DNA of 64,000 nucleotides from Alphaproteobacteria bacterium. GTDB taxonomy: Bacteria > Pseudomonadota > Alphaproteobacteria > Rhodobacterales > Rhodobacteraceae. Below are positions 17,365-26,124 of this stretch, piece after piece; within the stretch, counting starts at the first letter, position 1; the number at the start of each line of letters is the position of its first letter. The stretch covers positions 1-64,000 of the forward strand of contig JAUIFH010000003.1 in NCBI GenBank assembly GCA_030429495.1, in the 5' to 3' direction. Under the pieces are notes generated by a model that saw nothing but the letters and a program-made list of their open reading frames with translations, did not search any database and was not told where the DNA came from. A program made the translations under genes and the position numbers.

Positions 17365-17490
17365 ATGAAAGTGATGCTCCTGGCGTTCCTGACGGCGGCG
17401 GTGATCGCGGTCGGTGCGGATTTCGCGCTCCATCGCGCCGGCTTCTCGTCCCAGGACATAACGAGCGGACCCGCGGTCCGCCTCGACTGA
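17365..17490 (+). CDS. 41-residue fdh-operon membrane or exported peptide
   Basis: A short gene starting at ATG 17365, eight bases after the strong ribosome-binding site CAGGAGGAG, ending at TGA 17488-17490. The product begins MKVMLLAFLTAAVIAVGADF, a single hydrophobic helix, followed by a polar tail ALHRAGFSSQDITSG and a C-terminal RLD. It follows the cytochrome b subunit by 22 bases and precedes the regulator by two bases, so it is part of the fdh transcript. It may be a small structural subunit of the membrane complex. I do not recognise the family. Confidence 0.65.
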   Translation: MKVMLLAFLTAAVIAVGADFALHRAGFSSQDITSGPAVRLD

Positions 17491-17492
17491 CA

Positions 17493-18887
17493 TTGGATAG
17501 GTCCTTGAAGGAACTGAGATCCGGCGGGACGCCGCCGACAGAGGATGCCGCGCAGCCGGAGCCGACGGCGATCGACCGGGTGCTTTCGCATGTCTCGATT
17601 CTCGTCGTCGACGACGAGCCGGGGATGCGAAACTTCCTGATCCGCACCTTCGGCCCGCGCTGCAAGCGGATCGAGGCAGCCGCAAGCGCGGAGGAGGCGT
17701 CGGCGCTTCTGGATGCGCAGCATTTCGACCTTGTCCTGCTGGACAACGTGATGCCCGGCCAGTCCGGTCTCGACTGGCTGACCGAGCAGCGCCGGGTTGG
17801 CCTTTTTGCCGAGGCGATCCTGATGACGGCCTATGCCGACCTCGATACCGCCATCCACGCTCTGCGTGTCGGCGCGGCGGATTTCGTGCTGAAACCGTTC
17901 CGCTCCAACCAGATCATCAACGCGGTCAACCGCTGCATGGATCAGCGCTATCTGAGGCGCGAGAACTTCCTGCTGAAATATGAACTCAGGGCCGACAGTT
18001 TCGCCGCGCGTGGTCGCCTCATCGGGACCTCGCCCCGGATCGAGGCGGTGCGCCGCACGCTGGAACGCGCCGCGCCGCAGACGACGCCGGTCCTGTTTTC
18101 GGGCGAAAGCGGCACGGGCAAGGAAATTGCCGCCCGCACCCTCCATGCCCTCTCGGACCGGGCCGACCGGCCCTTCGTTCCAATCAACTGCGCGGTCGCC
18201 TCGCCGGAACTTCTGGCGCGCGAACTCATGGGCGAGGTCGGCGCGGGCGGCCGCGACGGGCTTCTGATCCAGGCGAGCGGCGGCACCTTCTTCCTTGATG
18301 AGATCGACGAGACGCCGCCCGCGATGCAGGGCACGCTCCTCAGGGTGATCGAGGACAACCGCATCCGCCCCTACGGATCGGAACGGGAAATCCCGCTGAA
18401 CCTTCGGTTCCTCTTCGCGACGAACGCGGATCTGGAAAAGGCCGTGGCGGAGGGGCGGTTCCGCAAGGACCTCTATCACCGCATCAATGTCCTGACCGTC
18501 GACATGCCGCCCTTGCGCGACCGGGTGGGGGACATTGCGGAACTGGCCGAGCTGTTCAACGGCTCCATCGCCCGCCAGCTCGGCGTGACGCCGCTGACGA
18601 TAAGCGAGGACGTCGTGCGCAACCTCGCGCGCTACGGTTGGCCCGGCAATGTCCGCGAATTGCGCAACCTTATCGAACGGTCTCTGATCCTCGGAGAGTT
18701 TCCGCCGGAATTTGCCGGCGGCACTGAGCCCGCAACCGATGAACCGGCGGAATCGCTTCAGGCGATGGAACGCCGGCACATCCTTGCCATCCTCGCGGCC
18801 TGCGGCGGCAATCGCGCCGAGGCCGCGCGCCGGCTTGGCGTTTCGCGCAAGACCATCGACCGCAAATGCGCCCAATGGCATGTCTGA
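17493..18887 (+). CDS. NtrC/HupR-type response regulator lacking the GAFTGA loop
   Basis: A 464-residue regulator. Its receiver domain (about 34-150) has acidic residues Asp40-Asp41 and phosphoacceptor Asp84 in LLDNVMPG. The AAA+ domain (about 178-400) has Walker A GESGTGKE at 204-211, Walker B FFLDEID and an arginine-finger region FRKDLYHR. A Fis-type helix-turn-helix lies at the C-terminus (NRAEAARRLGVSRKTI). The sigma-54 contact loop GAFTGA is absent: between ELMG and GLLIQ there are 8 residues rather than about 14. It probably activates sigma-70 RNA polymerase. The TTG start at 17493 is uncertain; GTG 17580 is an alternative. Confidence 0.9.
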   Translation: MDRSLKELRSGGTPPTEDAAQPEPTAIDRVLSHVSILVVDDEPGMRNFLIRTFGPRCKRIEAAASAEEASALLDAQHFDLVLLDNVMPGQSGLDWLTEQRRVGLFAEAILMTAYADLDTAIHALRVGAADFVLKPFRSNQIINAVNRCMDQRYLRRENFLLKYELRADSFAARGRLIGTSPRIEAVRRTLERAAPQTTPVLFSGESGTGKEIAARTLHALSDRADRPFVPINCAVASPELLARELMGEVGAGGRDGLLIQASGGTFFLDEIDETPPAMQGTLLRVIEDNRIRPYGSEREIPLNLRFLFATNADLEKAVAEGRFRKDLYHRINVLTVDMPPLRDRVGDIAELAELFNGSIARQLGVTPLTISEDVVRNLARYGWPGNVRELRNLIERSLILGEFPPEFAGGTEPATDEPAESLQAMERRHILAILAACGGNRAEAARRLGVSRKTIDRKCAQWHV

Positions 18888-18896
18888 GGCGGTGCC

Positions 18897-20909
18897 ATGT
18901 CGGAACCACCTGTCCGCCGCGTGAGTTTCTGGCAAAGCGTCCGGGTGCGGATGCTGGTCATCGCGCTGCTGCCAGCGCTGATCCTGCTGCCGATGCTGCT
19001 TGCCTATACGATCCGCAGCTGGATGGATCGTTTCGACGGCGTCCTGATCGACAAGGTCGCGGGCGAACTGACGATCGCACATCAACATCTCGATGGGCTG
19101 CTATACGCACGACAGGCGGGTATCGAGGCGCTTGGGCAATCAGCGGATTTCGATCGCGCGGTCGGCGATCCTGCTGCGCTGCCGGCCTTTCTTGAAGCGC
19201 GGCGGCAGGCGCTCGGTCTCGATTTCCTTTATTTTGCGTCCGAACAGGGGGCCATCGCCTCTGCGCCCGATGGCAGCCGTATTGCGGGGCCGTCGCGCTG
19301 GCCGGTCGTCACGGCCGCGCTGACCGGTCGCGCGGGGGCGGAAATCGACATTTTCGACGGTGCCGAGCTGGCGCGCCTGTCCCCCGCGATGGCCGAGCGT
19401 GCGCGCCTGCCGCTGGTCCAGACCGTGGCGGCCGTTCCGACCGAACGGAGCGAGGAGACCCGGGGTATGGTCGTGCATGCCGCGGCGCCCGCGCAGGGCG
19501 GTGCTCTTGTGGGTGGGACGCTTCTGAATCGCAACCTCGCCTTCATCGACGAGATCAACGCACTCGTCTATCCCGAGGGCCGGCTGACGGCTGGCGGGCA
19601 GGGTACCGCGACGATCTTTCTGGAAGACGTCCGCATATCCACCAATGTCCGCCTGTTCGAGGATGTCCGCGCACTTGGCACCCGAGTGTCGGCGGCGGTG
19701 CGGGCCCGGGTGCTGGACGAAGGGCGGGTCTGGCTCGACCGGGCTTTCGTCGTCAACGATTGGTATGTTTCGGCATACGAGCCGATCGTCGACAGCTTCG
19801 GCACGCGGGTCGGGATGCTCTATGTCGGCTTTCTCGAAGCACCCTTCGTCGCAGCAGAACGCCGAACGATGATCGAGATCGCCGCCGGCCTCTTCCTCGT
19901 CCTCGTTGTCGCGGTGCCGGTCCTTCTGCGTTGGGCGCGGGGCATCTTCGCGCCGCTGGAGCGGATGAACGCGGTGATCGGTGCGGTCGAGGACGGCGAT
20001 CTTGGCGCACGGTCGGGCGGTCCGTTCGCAGAGGACGAGATCGGTCGCGTCGCGGCGCAGCTTGACCACCTTCTTGACCAGATAGAGGAACGCGACCGCC
20101 GCCTGCGGGGCTGGGCCGAGGAGCTTGAGGAACGCGTGGCCGACCGCACCCGTGATCTGGAGGAAGCAAACCGCCAGATCGAGGCGACGACGCGCCAGTT
20201 GATCGTATCCGAAAAACTTGCCGCCATTGGTGAGATCACGGCCGGCGTCGCGCATGAAATCAACAATCCGCTTGCAGTGATACAGGGCAATCTTGATGTA
20301 GTGCGCGAGGATCTGCGGGACCGTGCAGCACCGCTGAAGACGGAGTTCAGCCTGATCCAGGAACAGATTCAGGCGATCCATATCCTCGTCTCGAAGCTTC
20401 TGCGTTTCGCGCGGCCCGAGGAATATGCCGAAGGCGGGGCGGGTAACGACCCCGATGAGGTGATCCGCAACACGATGCCCCTCGTTCAGCATCTTCTCGC
20501 CAAGGCACGGATCGAGGTCGGCGTTGATCTTGATGCGGGCGCCGTGGTGGCGATGAACCAGACCGAGTTGCAGCAGGTTCTCATCAACCTGATGGTGAAT
20601 GCGATTCAGGCGATGCCCGAAGGCGGGCGGCTTGATATCGCGACCCGCCGGGTAGGGGCCGAGCCGCCGATGGTCCGCATCACCGTGGCCGATACCGGCA
20701 GCGGCATGACGGAGGCGGTGGTGGCGCGGATCTTCGATCCCTTCTTCACGACCAAGCGCAGCGAGGGGACGGGGCTTGGCCTGTCGATCAGCCGCAACCT
20801 CGTGACACGCGGCGGCGGCACGATCACGGTGGAAAGCGCGCCCGGGGACGGCACCCGGTTCGAGATCATGCTGCCGGTAGCGAATGCCGTCCCTGCGGAG
20901 AGTGCCTAG
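18897..20909 (+). CDS. membrane sensor histidine kinase paired with the fdh regulator
   Basis: A 670-residue kinase. Transmembrane helix 1 is near residues 18-40, then a periplasmic Cache-like sensor of about 280 residues, a second helix at about 325-345, a HAMP region, and a coiled coil (RDRRLRGWAEELEERVADRT). The HisKA domain has phospho-acceptor His453 in GVAHEINNP. The HATPase domain carries NLMVNAIQAM, DTGSGM and GTGLGLSIS boxes. It follows the response regulator by nine bases, so the two form a two-component system. The signal could be formate or a redox metabolite (inference). Its stop overlaps the convergent GtrII-like gene by four bases. Confidence 0.9.
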   Translation: MSEPPVRRVSFWQSVRVRMLVIALLPALILLPMLLAYTIRSWMDRFDGVLIDKVAGELTIAHQHLDGLLYARQAGIEALGQSADFDRAVGDPAALPAFLEARRQALGLDFLYFASEQGAIASAPDGSRIAGPSRWPVVTAALTGRAGAEIDIFDGAELARLSPAMAERARLPLVQTVAAVPTERSEETRGMVVHAAAPAQGGALVGGTLLNRNLAFIDEINALVYPEGRLTAGGQGTATIFLEDVRISTNVRLFEDVRALGTRVSAAVRARVLDEGRVWLDRAFVVNDWYVSAYEPIVDSFGTRVGMLYVGFLEAPFVAAERRTMIEIAAGLFLVLVVAVPVLLRWARGIFAPLERMNAVIGAVEDGDLGARSGGPFAEDEIGRVAAQLDHLLDQIEERDRRLRGWAEELEERVADRTRDLEEANRQIEATTRQLIVSEKLAAIGEITAGVAHEINNPLAVIQGNLDVVREDLRDRAAPLKTEFSLIQEQIQAIHILVSKLLRFARPEEYAEGGAGNDPDEVIRNTMPLVQHLLAKARIEVGVDLDAGAVVAMNQTELQQVLINLMVNAIQAMPEGGRLDIATRRVGAEPPMVRITVADTGSGMTEAVVARIFDPFFTTKRSEGTGLGLSISRNLVTRGGGTITVESAPGDGTRFEIMLPVANAVPAESA

Positions 20910-22771
20910 CGCGGCAGGGGCGGGAGCAGGGCCTCGGCCGAAACATCGCCCTGCCACAGAACGGCGCCGTCAGGTGCGACGAGGCGCAGGCCAAGCCGCT
21001 CCAGCCCGTCCACGGGCGGCAGAAGGGCCGCGGTGTAGCACTCTTCGCCCAGGGGAATGGCAAAGCTGGCCACGCTGAAAGAGCGTTCGGCGGCGTGGGA
21101 CCGTCCGCTGCGGTGAAACGCGACCCAGAGTTCGGGGTTTTCGTCACCGGTTTCAAGGCAGGTGCGAGCGACATGAAAGAAGGTGCGCGGGCCGAGGCAG
21201 ATGCGGCCCTCTGCCCCGTCAGGCAGAGGCGCGCAGGAAAGGTCGTCCGCGAAGGGTTCGAACGGTTCGAGGCAGACATAGGCCATGCCTTCGTGGACGA
21301 AGGCCGATCCGTCGGCCGGAAAGGCGGTGCAGGCGCGGGGGCTGACCGGAAGGGAGGCCGTATAGTCAGACAGGCCATACAGTTCGCGGAAGACCCCGAT
21401 CGTGGGATTTCCGGCGTGAAAGCTGGTCCAGCCCGCAAGCGTGCCCCACGAAAGATCGCTGGGACCCAGCCCACCGACGATACGGAAGGGCGGGCCGGGA
21501 TAGCCGGGTAGGGTAACCAGACGCGCATAGATCGCGCGCGCAAGGTCTTCGTCCCGCTGACCGACCCGCGCGCTGTCGGACCAGAATGCGGATGATGCGA
21601 GGGACAGGGCAATGGCAAGCGCCGCGACCGCGGTAGATCCAGCCGCGACTATGCCTCGAGCAATCCGCGGCAGCTGGCCGGCAGCAAGGGTCAGTCCGGC
21701 GATGAAGACTGCGGATGTCCAGAACCCGATATAGCCGAAGGCGCGCGCCGGCACGCTGTCGCCTTCATAGCCCAGCCAGAAGACGATCGGGAAGACGAAG
21801 AAGGCGAGGCCGGCGCCGATCGCCATGCGCGCCGCCGCAAGCACCCGTGCCGTGCCGTTCCAGAAGACCGTGGCAAGGACGAGGAGGCCGAGCGCGAAGA
21901 GGGAGAAGAGACCCATCGCTGCGCGCAGGCCGAAAGGCAGCTTCATCAGGGTCCCGGTATGCAGGCTGCGGATCAGCGAAGGCAGTTCGGTAAGCTTTGC
22001 CCGCACGCCGGCGCCGTCGGCGGCCTGGAAGCGACGGGTCTCGATCTCCACCCCGGTCGCGGCGGCATAGAGGTGCCATTCGAATATGTAGAGCCCGATC
22101 GCGGCGACGGATGCCAGCGCCCCGATCACGGCAAGTCGCACGGCGTCACCGAACTGTCGGCGGTCGGCACCGATCAGCACGAGCACTGGAACGATGAGCC
22201 CGGCGATGGCGAAGGTCTGGTAGATCGCAATCGAGAAGGCCAGCAGCTGTGCCGCGAGAATGACGGCGAGGGCCTGCTGCCCCCGGCTCTTCGCTGCCGA
22301 CCGGTCGATCACCTCGAAGGCCGCAACGGAAAGAGCCAGCGCAAAGGGGTATGCGAAGATGTTGGCGGCGAAGCTCAGCACGTCGGCCATGTAAAGATGG
22401 TGAGTGCCGATCAGGAAGATCGCGAGCGTCGCGGCGGGCCGGAGAGTGGCAGGCGCCGCGTGGCGGGCGAGACAGAGGGCGACCCAGTAGAGGCAGGGAA
22501 AGGCGAGCGCCAGTTGCACCGGCTGAAGGAAGCGTTCGCCGAGCAGGTCGCGGAAGATCACTTCGAGCAGCCAGCGCCCTTCGACTGACGTCCAGAGCGG
22601 AGAGGCGCCGGTGATGTGACGCCAGTCGTCGGAATGGTAGCCGTCGTTCACAACGCCGAAGCCGGTGACGAGGATATAGGCCAGCGCCGCGAACAGGAAT
22701 GCGCCGCGCGGTGTCAGGGCGTCCGGAAGCAGGGTCGGCACCGGGCTCGGTCGCTCAGGCGTATCCTTCAC
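20906..22771 (-). CDS. GtrII-like glucosyltransferase membrane protein
   Basis: A 621-residue polytopic protein with about ten hydrophobic segments, beginning near residue 24 (GAFLFAALAYILVTGF) with HSDDWRH directly after the first helix. The helical part ends near residue 440 and the remainder is a soluble, probably periplasmic, domain. The layout matches Glucos_trans_II/GtrII proteins, which transfer glucose from a lipid carrier to a surface polysaccharide in the periplasm. Its start overlaps the upstream GtrB-like gene by four bases. The acceptor glycan cannot be told from sequence. Confidence 0.72.
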   Translation of the reverse strand: MKDTPERPSPVPTLLPDALTPRGAFLFAALAYILVTGFGVVNDGYHSDDWRHITGASPLWTSVEGRWLLEVIFRDLLGERFLQPVQLALAFPCLYWVALCLARHAAPATLRPAATLAIFLIGTHHLYMADVLSFAANIFAYPFALALSVAAFEVIDRSAAKSRGQQALAVILAAQLLAFSIAIYQTFAIAGLIVPVLVLIGADRRQFGDAVRLAVIGALASVAAIGLYIFEWHLYAAATGVEIETRRFQAADGAGVRAKLTELPSLIRSLHTGTLMKLPFGLRAAMGLFSLFALGLLVLATVFWNGTARVLAAARMAIGAGLAFFVFPIVFWLGYEGDSVPARAFGYIGFWTSAVFIAGLTLAAGQLPRIARGIVAAGSTAVAALAIALSLASSAFWSDSARVGQRDEDLARAIYARLVTLPGYPGPPFRIVGGLGPSDLSWGTLAGWTSFHAGNPTIGVFRELYGLSDYTASLPVSPRACTAFPADGSAFVHEGMAYVCLEPFEPFADDLSCAPLPDGAEGRICLGPRTFFHVARTCLETGDENPELWVAFHRSGRSHAAERSFSVASFAIPLGEECYTAALLPPVDGLERLGLRLVAPDGAVLWQGDVSAEALLPPLPR

Positions 22772-23787
22772 CGTTCCTCCGGGTCGTCGAAGCCGTCGGC
22801 GCTTCCCACGATATAAAGCGGGCGCTGCTTGGCCTCACTGTAGAGCCGGCCGAGATATTCGCCGATGATGCCGAGTACGACGAGTTGCATTCCGCCCATG
22901 AAGATCACCGCGACCATCGTTGAGGCATAGCCTGGAACATCGGTGCCCAAGACGATTGTTCGTATGAGAAGATAGAAGCCGTAGAGCATCGCGACGAGCG
23001 CGAAGAGCAGGCCGAAGTAGCCGGCGATCCGCAACGGGACCGTGGAATAGCCTGTGATCCCGTCCAGCGCGAAGTTCCATAGTTTCCAGTAGTTGAACTT
23101 CGTCTTGCCGGCCGCACGGGGGGGGCGTTCATATGACACGCTGGTCTGGCGGAAGCCGACCCAGGAGAACAGGCCCTTCATGAACCGGTTGCGTTCGCGC
23201 ACCTGTTTAAGCGCGTCGACCACCTTGCGGTCCATCAGGCGGAAATCGCCCGCATTCGCCGGAATGTCGACATCGGACAGCCAGTTGATGACCGAGTAGA
23301 AGGCGGCTGCCGAGCGGCGCTTCATCCAGCTGTCGGTGTTGCGGGCGTTGCGGACCGCATAGACGACGTCGTAACCCTCACGCCAGAGCCGGACGAAGTC
23401 CGCGATCAGTTCCGGTGGGTCCTGAAGGTCGGCGTCGAGCGGGACAACGGCACGGCCATTGGCATGGTCGAGTCCGGCGGTCATCGCCAGCTCCTTGCCG
23501 AAGTTCCGCGCGAGGTTGATGAACTTGATACGCGGGTCGCGGGCGCGTGCGGCGGCGAGTATCTCTGCCGTGCGGTCGCGGCTGCCATCGTTGACGCAGA
23601 TGATTTCGTAGCTCTCGCCGATGCCGCCCAGAACCTCTTCGAGACGGGCGAAGAAAAGGTCCAGCACCTCTTCCTCGTTATAGGCGGCCACGACGATGCT
23701 GAGGGTCGGAACGGCAACCGGCGCCGGCGCTGGCACGACGGCGCCGCCGGTCGTGTCGTTCCGGTCTGAAACACCAGCGGCCGTCAT
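22768..23787 (-). CDS. GtrB-like polyprenol-phosphate glycosyltransferase (GT2)
   Basis: A 339-residue family 2 glycosyltransferase that would charge undecaprenyl phosphate with a sugar, usually glucose. The N-terminal catalytic domain shows SIVVAAYNEEEVL near residue 30, CVNDGSRDRT, and PLDADLQDPPELI with the DxD-like metal site. Two C-terminal membrane helices contain IAGYFGLLFALVAMLYGFY. The start at 23787 is chosen for the upstream GGGGAAC and typical length. It is the first gene of a two-gene unit with the GtrII-like protein. A GtrA flippase gene, often present, is not seen here. Confidence 0.88.
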   Translation of the reverse strand: MTAAGVSDRNDTTGGAVVPAPAPVAVPTLSIVVAAYNEEEVLDLFFARLEEVLGGIGESYEIICVNDGSRDRTAEILAAARARDPRIKFINLARNFGKELAMTAGLDHANGRAVVPLDADLQDPPELIADFVRLWREGYDVVYAVRNARNTDSWMKRRSAAAFYSVINWLSDVDIPANAGDFRLMDRKVVDALKQVRERNRFMKGLFSWVGFRQTSVSYERPPRAAGKTKFNYWKLWNFALDGITGYSTVPLRIAGYFGLLFALVAMLYGFYLLIRTIVLGTDVPGYASTMVAVIFMGGMQLVVLGIIGEYLGRLYSEAKQRPLYIVGSADGFDDPEER

Positions 23788-23922
23788 GTGAGGTTCCCCA
23801 GCTGAGCCATTGAACAGGATCGGTATTTCCAATCCCCCCTTCTATAGCGCGAATTGGCGGCGCGTCAGCGGCTTTTTCGCCGCCGTGCGGCATTTGCGCA
23901 GGGTCGGGGAGGAGTTTCGCGG

Positions 23923-26124
23923 TCAGATCTGGGCGGTCAGGAAATCCGACAGCTCGTCGGATTTGATCGGCTTGTAGAGTATGTCTATCCCGGCTCTCTC
24001 GCAGTCGGTGCGGATGGCCGGGTCGCGATTGGCGGTGATGATCCGGACGGCGATCGCGCCATAACGCCGGCGCAATGTCGTGATCAGGTCAAGCCCGTTC
24101 ATTCCTTCGCCAAGCTGCAGATCGACCAGAAAGAGGTCGGGCACGATGTCGATCTCCTCCAGCAGCGACAAGGCGTCTTCGCCAGTGGGCATATCGATCA
24201 CTTCGAAGCCCCATTTCTCCAGAAGCTGTCCCATCGCGCCGCGCAGGCTGGCGTCGTTCTCGACAAGGCATACGATACGCGCTGTCGCGGGCACAAGCGG
24301 CGCGACCGGGCGTATCGACCCCGCAAGGGCGGCGCGCGGCGGACGTGCCGCCTCGGGTAAGGTTATGGTGAACCGGGTGCCGCCCCCGGGGGCGGAGACG
24401 AGGTCAAGGCGGTGGTCCAGCAGCGAACAGGCCCGCTCGACGATGGCAAGGCCAAGGCCCATGCCGTCGGCGCCTGATGCCTGTGCGTTCAGGCGGTGAA
24501 ATTCCCGGAAGATGTTGCGTTGTTCGGCCAGCGGAATGCCCGGCCCGGTATCGACGACGCTGACGCGGATGCCGGCGCCGGCCGGGTCCACCTCAATCCG
24601 CACCGATCCGGTATCCGTGTAGCGGATCGCGTTCGACACAAGGTTCTGCAGGATGCGCCGCAGATAGGTCGGGTCGCTGTCAACGACTGCGGTGCTGCCG
24701 TCGCAGGCAAGGTCCAGCCCCTTGCGCGCGGCGGCGGGCGCGAAATCCTCGTTCAGGCGGGCAAGCATCGGGCCGAGATCGACGGGTTTCACGTCCACGG
24801 CCGCGTGACCGGATTCGAGTTTGGAGATATCCAGGAGCGCATCAAGGATACCCTCGACCCCGCCCAGCGCGTTCTGCGCCTTTTCCAGCGTGGCACGCGC
24901 AGGCGTCGCCAGCGCTTCGTCAGAGATCGAGGCAAGGTAGAGTTTCGCTGCCGAAAGCGGCTGCAGGAGGTCATGGCTTGCCGCCGCCACGAAGCGCGAG
25001 CGTGATGCGTTCGCGCGCTCCGCCCGGTTCAGCGCCTCGGCCAGCTCTACGGTCCGGTCGTTGACACGCTGTTCCAGCGTTTCGTTCGCCTCGCGGATCG
25101 CCCGCATCGCGCCGCGTTCTGCGGTCACGTCGGCGAAACTCACCACGAAGCCGCGATCGGGCATTTCCTGCGCGAACACCGCGAGGATCTGGGTGTCGCC
25201 GCGGCTGAGTTCGAAGGCGAGCGGCCTGCGCGCCGTGCCGGATGCCGCCCAGTCCACTAGCGCGGCAATGGTCGTGCCGCCGCCAAGGTGCATCCGCTCG
25301 GCCAGACGCGTGACGAGCGTGTCGAAGGAGGAGCCGATATGGAACTGGCTTGCCGGCATGGTCAACAGCTCGCCCAGCCGCCGGTTCCAGCCAACGAGCC
25401 GCCCGGCGGGATCGAAGATACAGACGCCCTGGTTGATATGGTCGAGGGTTGCGCGGATCATCTGTGCCTGATCGTCAAGCAGCTTGCCGCGCTCCTCGCG
25501 CTCAAGCCGGATGATGTCGGTGATATCGGTTTGCAGCACGACCGTGCCGCCGTCGCGGGTGCGGTGTTCCGAGACCTGCACCCAGCGGTCGCCGGTCATG
25601 CGGACGTTGAACATGACGTGGTTGTCGGCATGGCGCCGCATCCTGCGGACGGCCCAACTGCCCGACGTCTCGCCCTGCGGCAGAGCAAGATCGGCGGAAC
25701 GACTGACCATGCCGACATAGTCCGCGAAGGTCAGGCCGGGTTTGAGCGCATCGTGGATGTCGCCCATATGCATCCCGAACCGTGCGTTGCACATGACGAG
25801 CGTTTCGGCTGCGTCGAACAGGGCGAAGCCCTCCTGCACCGTCTCGATCGCATCGGCGAGGTTCTGGCGCGCCGCCTCCGCCTCGCGCTTGGCCTCGGCC
25901 AGCAGCGCGTTCGACTCGTTGAGAAGGTCGAGCGCGTGTTCAAGGTCGGATGTGCGCTGGCGGACCTGATCCTCAAGCATGACCGCGCGCTGGAACTGGG
26001 AATAGGCCGCCCCGCTGTCGTCTGTCGCCTGTTCGACCCTGCGCATGAGCACGTCGACGATCTGCAACAGCTTCTCATGCTGGCGTTCCGGCGGGTCGGC
26101 GGGATTGACGAGCGTGTCGGTCAT
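23923..26124 (-). CDS. hybrid PAS histidine kinase (NahK/ErcS'-like)
   Basis: A 733-residue cytoplasmic kinase starting MTDTLVNPADPPERQ. It has a coiled coil at about 60-110, two PAS-like domains (about 115-235 and 250-370), a second coiled coil, and a HisKA domain with phospho-acceptor histidine in AAASHDLLQPL. The HATPase domain contains NLVSNAIRYTDTG and ADGMGLGLAIVER. A C-terminal receiver domain starts at IVCLVENDASL. There are no membrane helices. It overlaps the FIST-domain gene by four bases. FIST-hybrid kinase pairs sense nitric oxide or control ethanol oxidation in other proteobacteria; the linked LuxR-type regulator and PQQ dehydrogenase favour alcohol control here. Confidence 0.9.
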   Translation of the reverse strand: MTDTLVNPADPPERQHEKLLQIVDVLMRRVEQATDDSGAAYSQFQRAVMLEDQVRQRTSDLEHALDLLNESNALLAEAKREAEAARQNLADAIETVQEGFALFDAAETLVMCNARFGMHMGDIHDALKPGLTFADYVGMVSRSADLALPQGETSGSWAVRRMRRHADNHVMFNVRMTGDRWVQVSEHRTRDGGTVVLQTDITDIIRLEREERGKLLDDQAQMIRATLDHINQGVCIFDPAGRLVGWNRRLGELLTMPASQFHIGSSFDTLVTRLAERMHLGGGTTIAALVDWAASGTARRPLAFELSRGDTQILAVFAQEMPDRGFVVSFADVTAERGAMRAIREANETLEQRVNDRTVELAEALNRAERANASRSRFVAAASHDLLQPLSAAKLYLASISDEALATPARATLEKAQNALGGVEGILDALLDISKLESGHAAVDVKPVDLGPMLARLNEDFAPAAARKGLDLACDGSTAVVDSDPTYLRRILQNLVSNAIRYTDTGSVRIEVDPAGAGIRVSVVDTGPGIPLAEQRNIFREFHRLNAQASGADGMGLGLAIVERACSLLDHRLDLVSAPGGGTRFTITLPEAARPPRAALAGSIRPVAPLVPATARIVCLVENDASLRGAMGQLLEKWGFEVIDMPTGEDALSLLEEIDIVPDLFLVDLQLGEGMNGLDLITTLRRRYGAIAVRIITANRDPAIRTDCERAGIDILYKPIKSDELSDFLTAQI

